DNA of 64,000 bases from Actinomycetaceae bacterium (GTDB lineage Bacteria; Actinomycetota; Actinomycetes; Actinomycetales; Actinomycetaceae): NCBI GenBank assembly GCA_030538185.1, contig JAUNUK010000001.1:422296-486295 (forward strand). Reading direction: 5' to 3'. Each line of letters begins with the position of its first letter. Position 1 is the stretch's first letter. Positions 9,794 to 20,331 of the stretch are shown piece by piece. The translations under genes and the position numbers were made by a program. The notes below the pieces were generated by a model. That model was not told the origin of the DNA. It did not search any database and saw nothing but the letters and a program-made list of their open reading frames with translations.

Positions 9794-9928
9794 GGTGCGC
9801 CCGTCTGTGTAGCACGCAGGAATTTGACAGTTTTGTCACTCAATCGAGACTAGACTGAAAAAGGCAGGCCGCGGTACGTATGTTCTGCGCGGTGCTTGCC
9901 CTTATAAGGACACCAATTCGGAGGAATC

Positions 9929-11620
9929 ATGAGTATTGCAGCCCCTGTTGATGCGACCACTTGCCCTGCCTGGGCCGCACTCGGTGACTTGGCACAGGGC
10001 TTGAACCCCGATATGCGGGAGTGGTTCGCCTCCGATCCGAACCGTGCAAGCAAGCTGACCTTCACGGTTGGTGACCTGGTGGTGGACCTGTCGAAGAACC
10101 TGGTAACCGACGCTGTTGTATCGCGCCTATTAGAGCTGGCCGAGGACGTGGATGTTTTTGGTCGCAGAGACGCCATGTATGCAGGCGAACATATTAATGT
10201 CACCGAAGATCGCGCGGTTTTGCACACTGCCTTGCGCCGCGCTGCAGGTGATTCCTTGACGGTTGACGGCCAAGAGGTCGTTGCTGACGTGCACGGCGTG
10301 TTGGCGCAGGTCTACGCATTTGCCGACAAGGTCCGCGACGGTTCTTGGGTCGGTGTTACAGGCAAACGCATTGAAACAGTCGTGAACATTGGGATCGGCG
10401 GTTCCGACCTGGGTCCCTACATGGCTTATGAGGCGCTGAAACCCTACGTCCAATCAGGTCTTGCGTGCCGCTTCGTGTCAAACATTGACCCCACGGACAT
10501 CGGCGAAAAAACCAAGGACCTGGACCCCGAAACGACCCTGTTCATCGTCGCCTCCAAAACCTTCACGACACTCGAGACCCTGACAAACGCGCGGGCAGCC
10601 AGGTCCTGGCTGCTGGAATCTTTACGTTTGGCCGGAGCAATAGACGATTCCGAGGGCGGGGCATCAAAGGCTGTTGCCAAGCATTTCGTTGCGGTGTCAA
10701 CGGCCCTGGACAAGGTCGCGGCCTTTGGAATTGACCCTGCCAATGCCTTCGGTTTCTGGAACTGGGTAGGCGGACGCTATTCGGTGGATTCAGCTGTGGG
10801 AACTGCCCTTGCGGTGGCCATCGGCCCCAAAGGATTTGAGGAGTTCCTAGACGGTTTCAGGGTTGTGGATGAGCACTTTGCCAGCGCGCCTGCTGGTGAG
10901 AATGTGCCTTTGCTGATGGGCATGCTCAATGTGTGGTACCGCAACTTCCTGGGGGCCGGGACCCATGCCGTACTGCCTTATTCGCAGTACCTGCACCGCT
11001 TCCCGGCGTACTTGCAGCAGCTGACCATGGAGTCCAACGGCAAGCGCGTGCGCTGGGACGGTTCGCCGGTTAGTGCCGACACCGGCGAGGTGTTTTGGGG
11101 AGAGCCTGGAACGAATGGTCAACACGCCTTCTATCAGCTGATTCACCAGGGCACACAGCTCATTCCCGCTGACTTTATTGCCTTTGCCAACCCCAGCTGG
11201 GCGCTTGTTGACGCAGAATCTGGCGCAGATCAACACGAGTTATTCCTGGGCAATTTCTTTGCACAAACTGCCGCCCTGGCCTTTGGGAAAACCGCTGAAG
11301 AAGTACGGGCGGAAGGTACTGCAGAAGACATTGTCTCTGCGCGAGTATTTCCTGGGAATAAGCCCACGACCTCGATTATGGCTCCCGCCTTGACGCCTGC
11401 GGTTTTGGGGCAGCTGATTGCCTTGTATGAGCACCTGACCTTTGTGCAAGGCATCGTGTGGGGCATTGATTCCTTCGACCAGTGGGGCGTAGAACTGGGC
11501 AAGGCCATGGCCAACGCCCTGGTTCCCGCAGTTGCCGGTGACGAAGCCGCCATAAACGCCCAAGATGCGTCAACTCAAGGGCTAATCCGCTACTATCTGG
11601 ATAAGCGCGTCAAGGCCTGA
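9929..11620 (+). CDS. pgi: Glucose-6-phosphate isomerase
   Basis: Interconverts glucose 6-phosphate and fructose 6-phosphate. The 563 residues contain the family signatures [12 protein letters not shown] (about 153), [14 protein letters not shown] (about 273), [18 protein letters not shown] (about 351) and [11 protein letters not shown], including the active-site Arg, Glu and Lys regions. GGAGGA lies just before the ATG. The gene follows pfk with 135 bases between; that gap has a GC-rich imperfect hairpin and a TTGACA whose spacing to TAGACT is too long for a confident promoter. The next gene begins 18 bases later, so the two are probably co-transcribed. Confidence 0.97.
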   Translation: MSIAAPVDATTCPAWAALGDLAQGLNPDMREWFASDPNRASKLTFTVGDLVVDLSKNLVTDAVVSRLLELAEDVDVFGRRDAMYAGEHINVTEDRAVLHTALRRAAGDSLTVDGQEVVADVHGVLAQVYAFADKVRDGSWVGVTGKRIETVVNIGIGGSDLGPYMAYEALKPYVQSGLACRFVSNIDPTDIGEKTKDLDPETTLFIVASKTFTTLETLTNARAARSWLLESLRLAGAIDDSEGGASKAVAKHFVAVSTALDKVAAFGIDPANAFGFWNWVGGRYSVDSAVGTALAVAIGPKGFEEFLDGFRVVDEHFASAPAGENVPLLMGMLNVWYRNFLGAGTHAVLPYSQYLHRFPAYLQQLTMESNGKRVRWDGSPVSADTGEVFWGEPGTNGQHAFYQLIHQGTQLIPADFIAFANPSWALVDAESGADQHELFLGNFFAQTAALAFGKTAEEVRAEGTAEDIVSARVFPGNKPTTSIMAPALTPAVLGQLIALYEHLTFVQGIVWGIDSFDQWGVELGKAMANALVPAVAGDEAAINAQDASTQGLIRYYLDKRVKA

Positions 11621-11638
11621 AAAAAGGAACGTTAATCT

Positions 11639-12796
11639 GTGAAGGTACTTATTACCTCTGAGTGGTATCCGCCGGTTATTAACGGGGTTGTTACCTCCAT
11701 TATGACCTTGCGTAAAGGCCTGGAAGCCAGAGGGCATGAAGTACGTCTGCTGTGTCCGGCGACGGCCGCACACTCACACTTTGACCCCTCCGGTTTTCGT
11801 ATCGCATCCCTGGATGTCGGCTTCGTGTATCCGTCTTTGCGTTTGGGCACCCCTGCCAGCCATACCACTTTGAAGGCAATCGAAGAATGGGGCCCAGATG
11901 TCGTTCACTCTCAGGCAGAATTCGTCACCTACCAGTGGGCAAAGGTTGTGGCCAAGCGCCTAAACATCCCCCTGGTACACACGTATCACACTGTCTATCA
12001 GGACTACACGCACTACTTTTCGCCCTCGAAAAGGTTGGGAACTTGGCTGGTGTCGCTGTTTTCCAAGGAACGCCTCAAGGGGGCCGACGCGGTTATTGTG
12101 CCAACCCAAAAAATCTCTGACCTCTTGGGGGAGTACCGGGTTGCCGCACCCATACACGTCATCCCCACAGGGATCGATCTCTCCAGCTTTGCACAGGCTG
12201 CCGAGGACAACGCTGGGGCACTTCAACTGCGGAAAGAACTTGAGCTGCCAGATAAGAACACCATCCTGGTTTACTTGGGGCGTTTGGCCAAAGAGAAAAA
12301 TCTGGATGAGATATTTACCCTCTTGGCAGGGCTGAAACGCCCGGATGTGACCCTGGTGGTTGTCGGGGACGGGCCATACCGTGAAACCCTTGAGCAACAC
12401 GTTAGGAAACTGGGCCTGGAATCGCAGGTCTTGTTCACGGGAGCTGTCACCAGGCAGGCCGTGCCACAGTACTACGCCCTGGCAGATGTCTTTGTGTCTG
12501 GGTCGCAGTCGGAAACGCAAGGCCTGACGTACTGTGAGGCCATGGCTGCCGGCTTGCCGCTGCTGTGCAAAAAGGACGCGGTCTTGGACGAAATGATCAT
12601 TGACGGCGTCAACGGGTGGCAGTACACGAAGCCGGAAGAATTCGGTCAATACCTGGAACAAATTACCAGCAGCGAAGAAATCATCGAGGGCTACCGTCAG
12701 GAGTCTCGACGCATCGCCCTCGGCAATTATTCAATGGAAGCCTTTGCCGAGGCTGTCGAGGAAGTTTACCTGAAAGCCGGAGAAGGACGAGCTTAA
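11639..12796 (+). CDS. Family 4 glycosyltransferase
   Basis: A GT-B fold glycosyltransferase of 385 residues. The N-terminus VLITSEWYPPVINGVVTSI is typical of GT4 enzymes acting on lipid acceptors (for example diacylglycerol glucosyltransferases or phosphatidylinositol mannosyltransferases). The nucleotide-sugar half has LVYLGRLAKEKNLDEI (about 215) and the E-x7-E motif ETQGLTYCEAM (about 289). The start is GTG at 11639 with AAGGA about ten bases upstream; it is 18 bases after pgi. The acceptor cannot be read from sequence; a membrane glycolipid is a reasonable guess. Confidence 0.85.
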   Translation: MKVLITSEWYPPVINGVVTSIMTLRKGLEARGHEVRLLCPATAAHSHFDPSGFRIASLDVGFVYPSLRLGTPASHTTLKAIEEWGPDVVHSQAEFVTYQWAKVVAKRLNIPLVHTYHTVYQDYTHYFSPSKRLGTWLVSLFSKERLKGADAVIVPTQKISDLLGEYRVAAPIHVIPTGIDLSSFAQAAEDNAGALQLRKELELPDKNTILVYLGRLAKEKNLDEIFTLLAGLKRPDVTLVVVGDGPYRETLEQHVRKLGLESQVLFTGAVTRQAVPQYYALADVFVSGSQSETQGLTYCEAMAAGLPLLCKKDAVLDEMIIDGVNGWQYTKPEEFGQYLEQITSSEEIIEGYRQESRRIALGNYSMEAFAEAVEEVYLKAGEGRA

Positions 12797-12815
12797 GCCT
12801 GCGCGAAAGACTGTG

Positions 12816-12846
12816 GGGGACTACCCTGAAGGGTGGGGTTGTCCCC
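12816..12846 (+). promoter_or_regulatory. Nested hairpin in mdh leader
   Basis: An outer stem GGGGAC (12816-12821) / GTCCCC (12841-12846) encloses an inner stem ACCCT (12823-12827) / AGGGT (12830-12834). It fills most of the 84-base gap between the glycosyltransferase gene and mdh. There is no T-tract. It could be a processing or attenuation element that uncouples mdh from the upstream operon. Confidence 0.4.
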
Positions 12847-12868
12847 GACCCCGAAAGATACTCAATGA

Positions 12869-13867
<999 letters not shown>

Positions 13868-13886
13868 TTCTTGATGTTGTTGTGAA

Positions 13887-13924
13887 GGTGGGGTCCTGTT
13901 GGTTGGGGCCCCACCCTTCTTTTT
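13887..13924 (+). terminator. Rho-independent terminator of mdh
   Basis: GGTGGGG pairs with CCCCACC, with CC/GG extension past a one-base bulge, and is followed by CTTCTTTTT. The stem starts 20 bases after the mdh stop codon. This is the most canonical intrinsic terminator in the window. Confidence 0.85.
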
Positions 13925-13933
13925 GACTGTTGG

Positions 13934-14039
13934 GTGGGCTGGGCGGGGCGGGGGTCGTGCCCAGCGGTGCACTGCCGAGCTGAAGCTCGGCAGGCATCCG
14001 AAGCCCACCTACCGCTCCCACCCGCCCCGCCCAGCCCAC
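13934..14039. repeat. GC-rich intergenic palindromic element, copy 1
   Basis: A perfect 19-bp inverted repeat, GTGGGCTGGGCGGGGCGGG at 13934-13952 and its complement at 14021-14039, encloses a second perfect hairpin TGCCGAGCT/AGCTCGGCA at 13973-13992. It lies beyond the mdh terminator, so it is not needed for termination. Its right half (GCCCACCTACCGCTC, then CCCGCCCCGCC) resembles the right half of a second element at 58776-58877. The pair looks like a dispersed REP-type element. No gene was seen in the 314 bases between mdh and the next gene. Confidence 0.65.
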
Positions 14040-14181
14040 TTGTGTTAGGGTCGGGCGTTCGAACTGTCTGCTGCCCCCGCGGCCCGCCTCGGGCTTTAGT
14101 AATTTCCTCCCAGCCCGCGTGGGGGATGGTGTGGGTAGAGTGGGGGTGTTCTTGAAAGACGGATGTGGATAGGAGTCTGAC

Positions 14182-14703
14182 ATGCCGAATCGTGCGGATA
14201 TTGCCTACAGGCCGGTGCCGGATGTTACTGTGCCGAATAATATTGTGGTGAGCAGCCCTGACTTAGTCGATGGGGCACCAATGGATGCGCGCTTTGCGAA
14301 TACAGGTGCTGGATGCGGTGGCGAAAATATTACTCCGCGCCTGGAGTGGTCGAATGTGCCCGAGGGAACTAAATCTATTGCCATCACCTGTTTTGATCCC
14401 AATGCGCCAACAGGTTCTGGTTTTTGGCACTGGATTGTGGCTGACCTGCCACCAAGCACCACGAGCTTCGGGCCTGGCGACAAAGGCAGTGACTTCCCCA
14501 ATGATTACGGACTCCTTGGGTACAACGGGCCGTGCCCGCCCTCAGGTGGACCCCACAATTACATCTTCACCGTGCATGCGCTCGGTATTGAAAAACTAGG
14601 CTTACCGCAAGGCGCTACACACACCTTCGCCCGCTTTGCCATCCACACCAATGCCATAGCCCAAGGGACCATCACCGGCACCTATGAGTGTCCAGCTACC
14701 TAG
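14182..14703 (+). CDS. YbhB/YbcL family PEBP-like protein
   Basis: A 173-residue protein of the phosphatidylethanolamine-binding / Raf kinase inhibitor-like family. Visible family elements are ENITPRLEWSNVPEGTKS, the ligand-pocket segment CFDPNAPTGSGFWHWIVADLP, YNGPCPPSGGPHNYIFTVHAL and the C-terminal strand. The bacterial members have no settled biochemical role. AGGAG lies eight bases before ATG. No signal peptide is seen, so it is probably cytosolic. Confidence 0.92.
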   Translation: MPNRADIAYRPVPDVTVPNNIVVSSPDLVDGAPMDARFANTGAGCGGENITPRLEWSNVPEGTKSIAITCFDPNAPTGSGFWHWIVADLPPSTTSFGPGDKGSDFPNDYGLLGYNGPCPPSGGPHNYIFTVHALGIEKLGLPQGATHTFARFAIHTNAIAQGTITGTYECPAT

Positions 14704-14785
14704 GCGTCATCCCTGTCGCCAATGTGGTGCGCGAAAGTAGTGCTTGGGGCCTAGCATTCGTGGTCTTTACCTCACAGTGACGGCC

Positions 14786-15883
14786 TTAGGACAGCGTGTG
14801 TGTGAGGCTCAGGCCCCAGCGCGCGGTGTGCGTCTGGCCTGGCTTTAGGCGCACAAGGCGTTGGCCTGTGCGAAAGGCGTTGGCCGTGCAAGACAAGGGT
14901 TCGACAGCCAGGCCGCCACGCGGATTTCCAGGCATGCCATCGCCCGTACACAGCTGCCAACACTCCAGGCCCTCAGCCATCCAGCACGAGACCCGGACAC
15001 CGCTTGGGTCCGTGAAGTGCGCCCAGGAACGCCCATCCGCATCGCGCCCGTTGTGATCGACCGCATTCTGGTCGGTCCCAACCGGATCCACAAAGGCGTC
15101 GTCCAAAACCGTCGCACCCAATACCCGCGGCTGTCTAAAGTCCAGTTCGGCGGGTATCTCCCCGGTTTCTTCCACAGGGATCAGCCGCTCATTTGTGCGC
15201 ACCCACCCGCGGGCAGGCACTTGCAGCACACATTCATCAATCGTGTATGCGCCAGGCGAAAGCCACGGGTGGAAACCAATCCCATAGGGTGCATCTACGT
15301 CGCCAGTGTTCGTGGTGTGGGCCACGACCTGAAGGCCATCCACCCCCAAAGAATAGGTAATATCGCAGGTCAAAGAAAACGGATAGCCCTGTTGAGGCAC
15401 AAGCTCTAAACGCAGCGTCACCGCACCTGGGGGCATTGAAACCAACTCCCAGCGCGCGTACAACGCTAGCCCGTGGTTGGCATTGTGGCGCTCAGGTTCG
15501 CTCAAAGCCAACTGATAGTCAACGCCATCGAAACTGTAGCGACCATCCTCAATCCGGTTGGGCCAAGGCATCAACACTGCAGCGTGAGCCGCAGGCGACA
15601 TCTCGTGGGCACCAAAAGGCACGATCACATCGCGTCCACCCACCTGGTACAGGCGCACAGCCGCGCCGACCTCGGTCACAACCGCGCGCTGATCACCAAA
15701 AACCAGTTCGTACTGAGCACCTGTCGGGTAAGGGCTTGGCTGGGCAATATTTCCGAGGGCGGTTTGCCCGACCCCTGGTCCCATTAAGGAAGCCTGGCTG
15801 TCGGACGCCACAGTATCTTTGCTGGCATCAGGGTCCTTGGGGGAGTCGCCCTCGGGAATAAAAAACTCGTTGACGGGGGTCAT
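14786..15883 (-). CDS. Aldose 1-epimerase family protein
   Basis: Probable mutarotase interconverting alpha and beta anomers of galactose or glucose. In 365 residues it shows NRIEDGRYSFDG, the histidines in NANHGL and GFHPWL, and the catalytic glutamate in VEPLSCTANAF near the C-terminus. About 50 extra low-complexity residues precede the domain. Its ATG overlaps the TGA of the UGPase gene (ATGA), indicating translational coupling as the last gene of a galactose operon galK-UGPase-epimerase. Confidence 0.88.
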   Translation of the reverse strand: MTPVNEFFIPEGDSPKDPDASKDTVASDSQASLMGPGVGQTALGNIAQPSPYPTGAQYELVFGDQRAVVTEVGAAVRLYQVGGRDVIVPFGAHEMSPAAHAAVLMPWPNRIEDGRYSFDGVDYQLALSEPERHNANHGLALYARWELVSMPPGAVTLRLELVPQQGYPFSLTCDITYSLGVDGLQVVAHTTNTGDVDAPYGIGFHPWLSPGAYTIDECVLQVPARGWVRTNERLIPVEETGEIPAELDFRQPRVLGATVLDDAFVDPVGTDQNAVDHNGRDADGRSWAHFTDPSGVRVSCWMAEGLECWQLCTGDGMPGNPRGGLAVEPLSCTANAFRTGQRLVRLKPGQTHTARWGLSLTHTLS

Positions 15884-17271
15884 CGTAACGCGCTTCCTGC
15901 CGAAACTGTGGCCGGTGAGCCCTTATCCTCTAAGGTGACCTCGCCGGAGACCTTGACCCCGGCCTCGAAGGTCCAATCGCCGCGCACCGTAAAAGACGTC
16001 GCCGAACGCAAGGACGGAACCCCGGCGGGGAAGCGGGCCTGGAAGTCGGTGATCGTCTTGAAGAAGCGCGGGTCAAGGTCAACTAGGGGGGCGGTTGCGC
16101 CCTCGTCGAAGCCTCGCAGTCTGGGAATGGCATCTGCGGCCATGTCGTAGGCGTCAGAACTAATAACCATCAGGTCGTTTGTGGTCTTGACGGGCAAGAA
16201 TCTGTCGCGGCCCACAACCAAGGCCGTAGCGCCCTCAAAGGAACCGACGGCAGCCCCCATGGCGGTTTCCAGCTGGAAAACGTGAGGTGAGGCAGGGTCG
16301 CGCGGGTCCACCGTCTTTTCGTTGCGGATCAGAGGCAGTTGCATGACGCCCTTGCGTTCGTTCAAAACGTCGCGCAGGGCCTCAAGGTTCAGCCACAGGT
16401 TGTTGGTGTGCGCGTAAGGGTGCAGGTCACCGTTGGTAAAGAAGCGCATTTCTTCCGGGGCGGTCTGTGCGGTTTCGCGCAGGATCAGTTGCCCGTCTAA
16501 GCGGCGGCGAACGATGTGGCCGCCCTTGACGTCGGCGGGCGTGCGGGGGGTGACCTCGGCGGCGTAGGGGGCGCCCGACTGGGCGAACCACGCGGCTATA
16601 CGCCCGTCAGCCGTGGCTCCCAGGTTGTCTCCGTTGGCACAAAACAGGTAGCGGTAGCCGTCGTTTAGCAGCTGGTCGATCAGGCCGGTTTCGTACAATT
16701 TCGTGTAAATGTCGCCATGTCCCGGCGGGCACCATTCCAAGTCGAGGTCGGCCGGCCAGGTGACGGGTTCCAGGGTTTCGGCGTCAATCTTGGGTTCCTT
16801 GTTTTGGATGAAATCCAGGGGCAGGTCACCCACGCGCAGGTCCGGGTGCTGAGCAAAGACCTCCTCAGCGTCTTCCCGTGTGCGAAAAGAGTTCATCAAA
16901 ATCAGCGGCAAGCGTGCCCCCGTCGCGGCGCGAGCATGCAGGACCTGCGCAATGATGATCTCCATGAAGGTTTGGCCACCACGAACCGGGAGCATCGTTT
17001 TCGCCCGGTCCAGTCCCATTGATGTCCCCAAACCGCCATTCAGGCGGATCATGACTGTTTTATCCAGGGCATCAGCGGCTTCTTTGGCCGACACGTCAAT
17101 GTCGGCAAGGCGTGGCAGGTCGCGCAGGGGCTCGATGTCGGATTCAGGAATCAGCCCGGTCGCCCCGCCCTCAAGCTGGCCGTAATAGTACGTGAAGGCG
17201 TCGATTGCGGCAGGCCCCATGCCTGCTTGGCGCATTTTTTCCTGAGCTAGCTTCAGACCTTTGGCGCTCAC
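15880..17271 (-). CDS. UTP-glucose-1-phosphate uridylyltransferase, eukaryotic UDPGP type
   Basis: Makes UDP-glucose from UTP and glucose 1-phosphate, feeding the Leloir pathway and glycan synthesis. The 463-residue length and the signature LNGGLGTSMG, with NEKTVDPRD, QLETAMGAAV and RFLPVKTTNDL, place it in the large UDPGP family (eukaryotic UGP2-like), not the bacterial GalU family. Related enzymes occur in bifidobacteria. It sits between galK and the epimerase gene in one minus-strand operon, with a 48-base gap after galK that holds one CGAGGGCG copy at 17295. Confidence 0.93.
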   Translation of the reverse strand: MSAKGLKLAQEKMRQAGMGPAAIDAFTYYYGQLEGGATGLIPESDIEPLRDLPRLADIDVSAKEAADALDKTVMIRLNGGLGTSMGLDRAKTMLPVRGGQTFMEIIIAQVLHARAATGARLPLILMNSFRTREDAEEVFAQHPDLRVGDLPLDFIQNKEPKIDAETLEPVTWPADLDLEWCPPGHGDIYTKLYETGLIDQLLNDGYRYLFCANGDNLGATADGRIAAWFAQSGAPYAAEVTPRTPADVKGGHIVRRRLDGQLILRETAQTAPEEMRFFTNGDLHPYAHTNNLWLNLEALRDVLNERKGVMQLPLIRNEKTVDPRDPASPHVFQLETAMGAAVGSFEGATALVVGRDRFLPVKTTNDLMVISSDAYDMAADAIPRLRGFDEGATAPLVDLDPRFFKTITDFQARFPAGVPSLRSATSFTVRGDWTFEAGVKVSGEVTLEDKGSPATVSAGSALR

Positions 17272-17319
17272 TGTTTTCCTTTCGACAAAATTTTCGAGGG
17301 CGGCAAGTTGATTGTGCGG

Positions 17320-18537
17320 TCAACAGGAGAGATCCAGGCGCCCGCCAGGCGTTGAGGGGGTAGCGAGTTGGAATACGGGTGTGGGAAGGTTCTTGGCCTT
17401 GACCTCTGACAAGACGGCTTCAGTGATTTTCTCGGTGTCTTCGTGTCTGGCCAAGGCAATTGCTGAACCGCCAAAACCGCCACCTGTCATACGTGCACCC
17501 AGGGCACCGGCCTTTTGTGCAGCATCGACCGCGACATCCAGTTCTTCACAGGACACCTCATAGTCATCACGCAAGGAGGCATGCGAGGCATTCATGAGTT
17601 GACCGGCCTCGGCCCAGTTATTGGCCTGGGCAGATGCGACGAAGTCGCGCACGCGGACAATCTCAGTCAAGACGTGGCGCACGCGGCGCTGCATGACTTC
17701 ATCCGTGAGCCGTGCCAGAGCATCGTCCTGTTCTTGGGTCGGAGCGTCGGCGATCTCGCGAAGGGTGGAGATGCCCAGGATTTCGCAGGCTGCCTCGCAG
17801 CTGGCGCGACGTGCTCCATACTGGCCGTCGTCTAATGAGTGGCTGGCCTTGGTGTCGATGACAATCAACTCGAGGCCAGATGCGGCCAGGTCAACATGTA
17901 CGAGGTCAATGTGCCCATCCAAGCAGTCCAAGAGGATCGCGTGGCCCTCTTGGGTGCGAAGAGAGGCGGCCTGGTCCATGCCTCCCGTGGGGGCGCCTGC
18001 AACCTCGTTTTCTGCACGCACGCACAAATTGGCCAGGTGGGCGCGGGTGGCATCGTCTCGGTCGTGGGGCCTGCCCGCCAGGTCAGTGGCGGCCAAGGCT
18101 ACGGCACACTCGACTGCTGCCGAGGAAGACAGGCCTGCGCCCAGTGGCACGCAGGAGGCTATCGCGATATCCATACCAGTCAGAGGGATGCCGTCCTCGG
18201 CAATAGCCCAAAGGGGGCCTGCGCAATAGGCGACCCAACCTTTGACCTTTCCTGGGGCAATGTCTGATAGTTGGCTTTCCCACACTTGGCCGTCTGCCAG
18301 GTCGGTGGTCATGCGCACAGCGGTGTCTGTGCGGGGAGAGGCGGCGACGTAGGTGCGGTGGGGCAGGGCGATCGGTAGGCACAGGCCGCCGTTGTAGTCG
18401 GTGTGTTCGCCGATCAGATTCACGCGGCCGGGAGATGCCCATACCCCGGCGGGCTCTTGGCCGTAGGTCGTGCGGAACAGGTTTTTCACTGTGTCAATAC
18501 CTGTTTCGGTGGACCAGGCTTCTTGCCACTGAACCAT
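17320..18537 (-). CDS. galK: Galactokinase
   Basis: Phosphorylates galactose at C1. GHMP-kinase motifs are clear in 405 residues: GRVNLIGEHTDYNGG (about 39), VPLGAGLSSSAAVE (about 131), GAPTGGMDQAAS and MTGGGFGGSAIAL (about 345). GGGAG precedes the start. First gene of the operon with UGPase and aldose epimerase. No galT or galE is present in the window, so the pathway must be completed elsewhere. The 242-base gap to the divergent gene at 18780 holds the promoters; no operator was recognised. Confidence 0.96.
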   Translation of the reverse strand: MVQWQEAWSTETGIDTVKNLFRTTYGQEPAGVWASPGRVNLIGEHTDYNGGLCLPIALPHRTYVAASPRTDTAVRMTTDLADGQVWESQLSDIAPGKVKGWVAYCAGPLWAIAEDGIPLTGMDIAIASCVPLGAGLSSSAAVECAVALAATDLAGRPHDRDDATRAHLANLCVRAENEVAGAPTGGMDQAASLRTQEGHAILLDCLDGHIDLVHVDLAASGLELIVIDTKASHSLDDGQYGARRASCEAACEILGISTLREIADAPTQEQDDALARLTDEVMQRRVRHVLTEIVRVRDFVASAQANNWAEAGQLMNASHASLRDDYEVSCEELDVAVDAAQKAGALGARMTGGGFGGSAIALARHEDTEKITEAVLSEVKAKNLPTPVFQLATPSTPGGRLDLSC

Positions 18538-18779
18538 GAGGCTCCCATCATTGTTCTTTGTGTGTACCGACTGTTAATAGGGTATCGCAGTGTCGTGAGT
18601 GACCATCAATATGGGACTCTGGCGCGTATCTGAGATTGTGAAGCTTGGGACAGGTTAAGCATATTTTTGATGGCTAAAAAATATCTAACAAATGGGAGTA
18701 AACAACCGTAAGTTAAGGATGACGTTGAGTGAACACTTTGACGTCCAGTTCTTAGAAACACAAAACTTTAGGAGTACGC

Positions 18780-20255
18780 ATGGTGAAAACCAGATCCAAG
18801 GTTCGGCCTTTGGCGGCGCTGGCTGCGGGATTTGCTCTGGCGGCTGTTGGGCTGGTTGCCACCCCAACACTGCCTGAGGTCCTGGATTCCACGCAGGAAG
18901 CCCACGCCACGACCACCGGGTTTTGGGGGTTCAATGGGCCAGGTGTGAGTGCGAATGTGACGGACAATAACTCCACCGTCACCATTGCCGGAAAGTCGGC
19001 AAGTGGACAGTGGTCAGGGGCGCAAGCCACAACCGCCAATCAGATGCCTGCCAGCGGCACTTTGAACGTGGTGATGCGCGGCAACCTCGGACAAAACTGT
19101 GAGGAAGGCGCATGTCCTTACGGGACGGGCAGCGGGTCGACGGCCTTCACCCAGTTCCGTTTCGATGACCAAAACTTTTACAAGGTGGGCATCCTGGATG
19201 AAGGCTATGTGACCTGGGGACCGATGCTGCTGATCGAGGGGACCCAGAAGGGCAAGCCCTTTAGGATTTTGGAACCTCTGGTGACCGACGCGCAGCGTGC
19301 CAACAACGCCTCAATGCTGCAAAAGATTCAGGCTGGGCAGCCTGTTGACTTGGACCAACAGCATTATGTGCGCGACTACCGTCACCTGCTGAAGGCTCAA
19401 TGGACGCCGAACTACATCATGTTCGTCGTGGATAACACCAGGACATTCGGTGGGTACCTGTTTACTGCGGGCAATAAGAATGGGCCATCAGTGACCTTCA
19501 TTGGCGCCGCCAAACAGGCGGGCGACCAGGTCAACGCCGTGTTCGACATGATTAACTTCTCTGGCAAGGTGCCGGGTTCATCCGTGTTTATTCCAGCTGG
19601 CAAGCCCTATGCGATGATCACCGCGAATGTGCGCGACACTGGGTACGGCACCGGGCACTCTGCCTACATTAAGTTCCACGATGACTATGGCTCGGCCGTG
19701 TCGGCTGGAATACAGACTGCTGCAACGGCACCCGAAACTGGGGGAGCCCCCTGGGTGATTTCAGGGCGTATGCAAGACGGGATCTTTGACTATAACTACA
19801 TCCAGCCCTCTTCCCACGACTGGCACAACCTGCGCATCGAGTGGTGGAAAGACTCTGGGTGGGCGGTCATCTGGTATGACGGCAAGCCAATAGCCAATAT
19901 GAAGTCCAAGTTGCGCGGGCGTTTGTACTTCTCGGTTGAGGGCAATGCGGCGCTGAACGGGGATATGGTTCACGCCTTCTTCTCTGGTGTGGATGTGCAG
20001 GTTGGACACAGTGAGGGCCAGGACTGCGGGGTGCATGGGGATTGGTCTGCAAATGCCACCTATGGTTTGAATGCGCGCAGGACTGGGGCTGGGAGCTATG
20101 AGGTGTCCGGTGTGGCCCAAGGCATTCCCAAGGGCAAGGACTGGGACACAACACTGGTTGGCGGAACCGTCATGACCTGGCAGTACCAGCCCGAAAACCT
20201 GCAGCCGGGTACATGTATGGGCGCCTCTTGGGCCACAGGTGGGGAAAAACGGTGA
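18780..20255 (+). CDS. Secreted protein of unknown function
   Basis: A 491-residue protein with a signal peptide (KTRSKVRPLAALAAGFALAA, cleavage probably after AHA). The mature part has no membrane segment, no LAxTG signal and no family I can name. Aromatic-rich stretches (FTQFRFDDQNFYKVGILDEG; HNLRIEWWKDSGWAVIWYDG) suggest one or two concanavalin-like jelly-roll domains that bind or cleave glycans, and the position next to the galactose operon is compatible with that. Two cysteine pairs may form disulfides. AGGAG lies just before the ATG. Function not assigned. Confidence 0.8.
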   Translation: MVKTRSKVRPLAALAAGFALAAVGLVATPTLPEVLDSTQEAHATTTGFWGFNGPGVSANVTDNNSTVTIAGKSASGQWSGAQATTANQMPASGTLNVVMRGNLGQNCEEGACPYGTGSGSTAFTQFRFDDQNFYKVGILDEGYVTWGPMLLIEGTQKGKPFRILEPLVTDAQRANNASMLQKIQAGQPVDLDQQHYVRDYRHLLKAQWTPNYIMFVVDNTRTFGGYLFTAGNKNGPSVTFIGAAKQAGDQVNAVFDMINFSGKVPGSSVFIPAGKPYAMITANVRDTGYGTGHSAYIKFHDDYGSAVSAGIQTAATAPETGGAPWVISGRMQDGIFDYNYIQPSSHDWHNLRIEWWKDSGWAVIWYDGKPIANMKSKLRGRLYFSVEGNAALNGDMVHAFFSGVDVQVGHSEGQDCGVHGDWSANATYGLNARRTGAGSYEVSGVAQGIPKGKDWDTTLVGGTVMTWQYQPENLQPGTCMGASWATGGEKR

Positions 20256-20265
20256 TTGCCATTTT

Positions 20266-20326
20266 AAAAATACGTATGGAAGCCAGGCTTGCTATATAGG
20301 CAAGGTCTGCTTCCATACGTATTTTT
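20266..20326. repeat. 61-bp palindrome, copy 1, left bracket of AbiEi-like gene
   Basis: Perfect 18-bp arms AAAAATACGTATGGAAGC and its complement flank an inner CTTGC/GCAAG stem. The A5 and T5 ends make it a bidirectional intrinsic terminator for the convergent genes ending at 20255 and 20332. It matches the copy at 21237-21297 at all but one position, and the following three bases AGC are also shared. Confidence 0.9.
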
Positions 20327-20331
20327 AGCAG

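Noticed and set aside
17621..18229. 202-codon plus-strand frame inside galK
   Set aside because: galK motifs are complete on the other strand; the frame has no family features.
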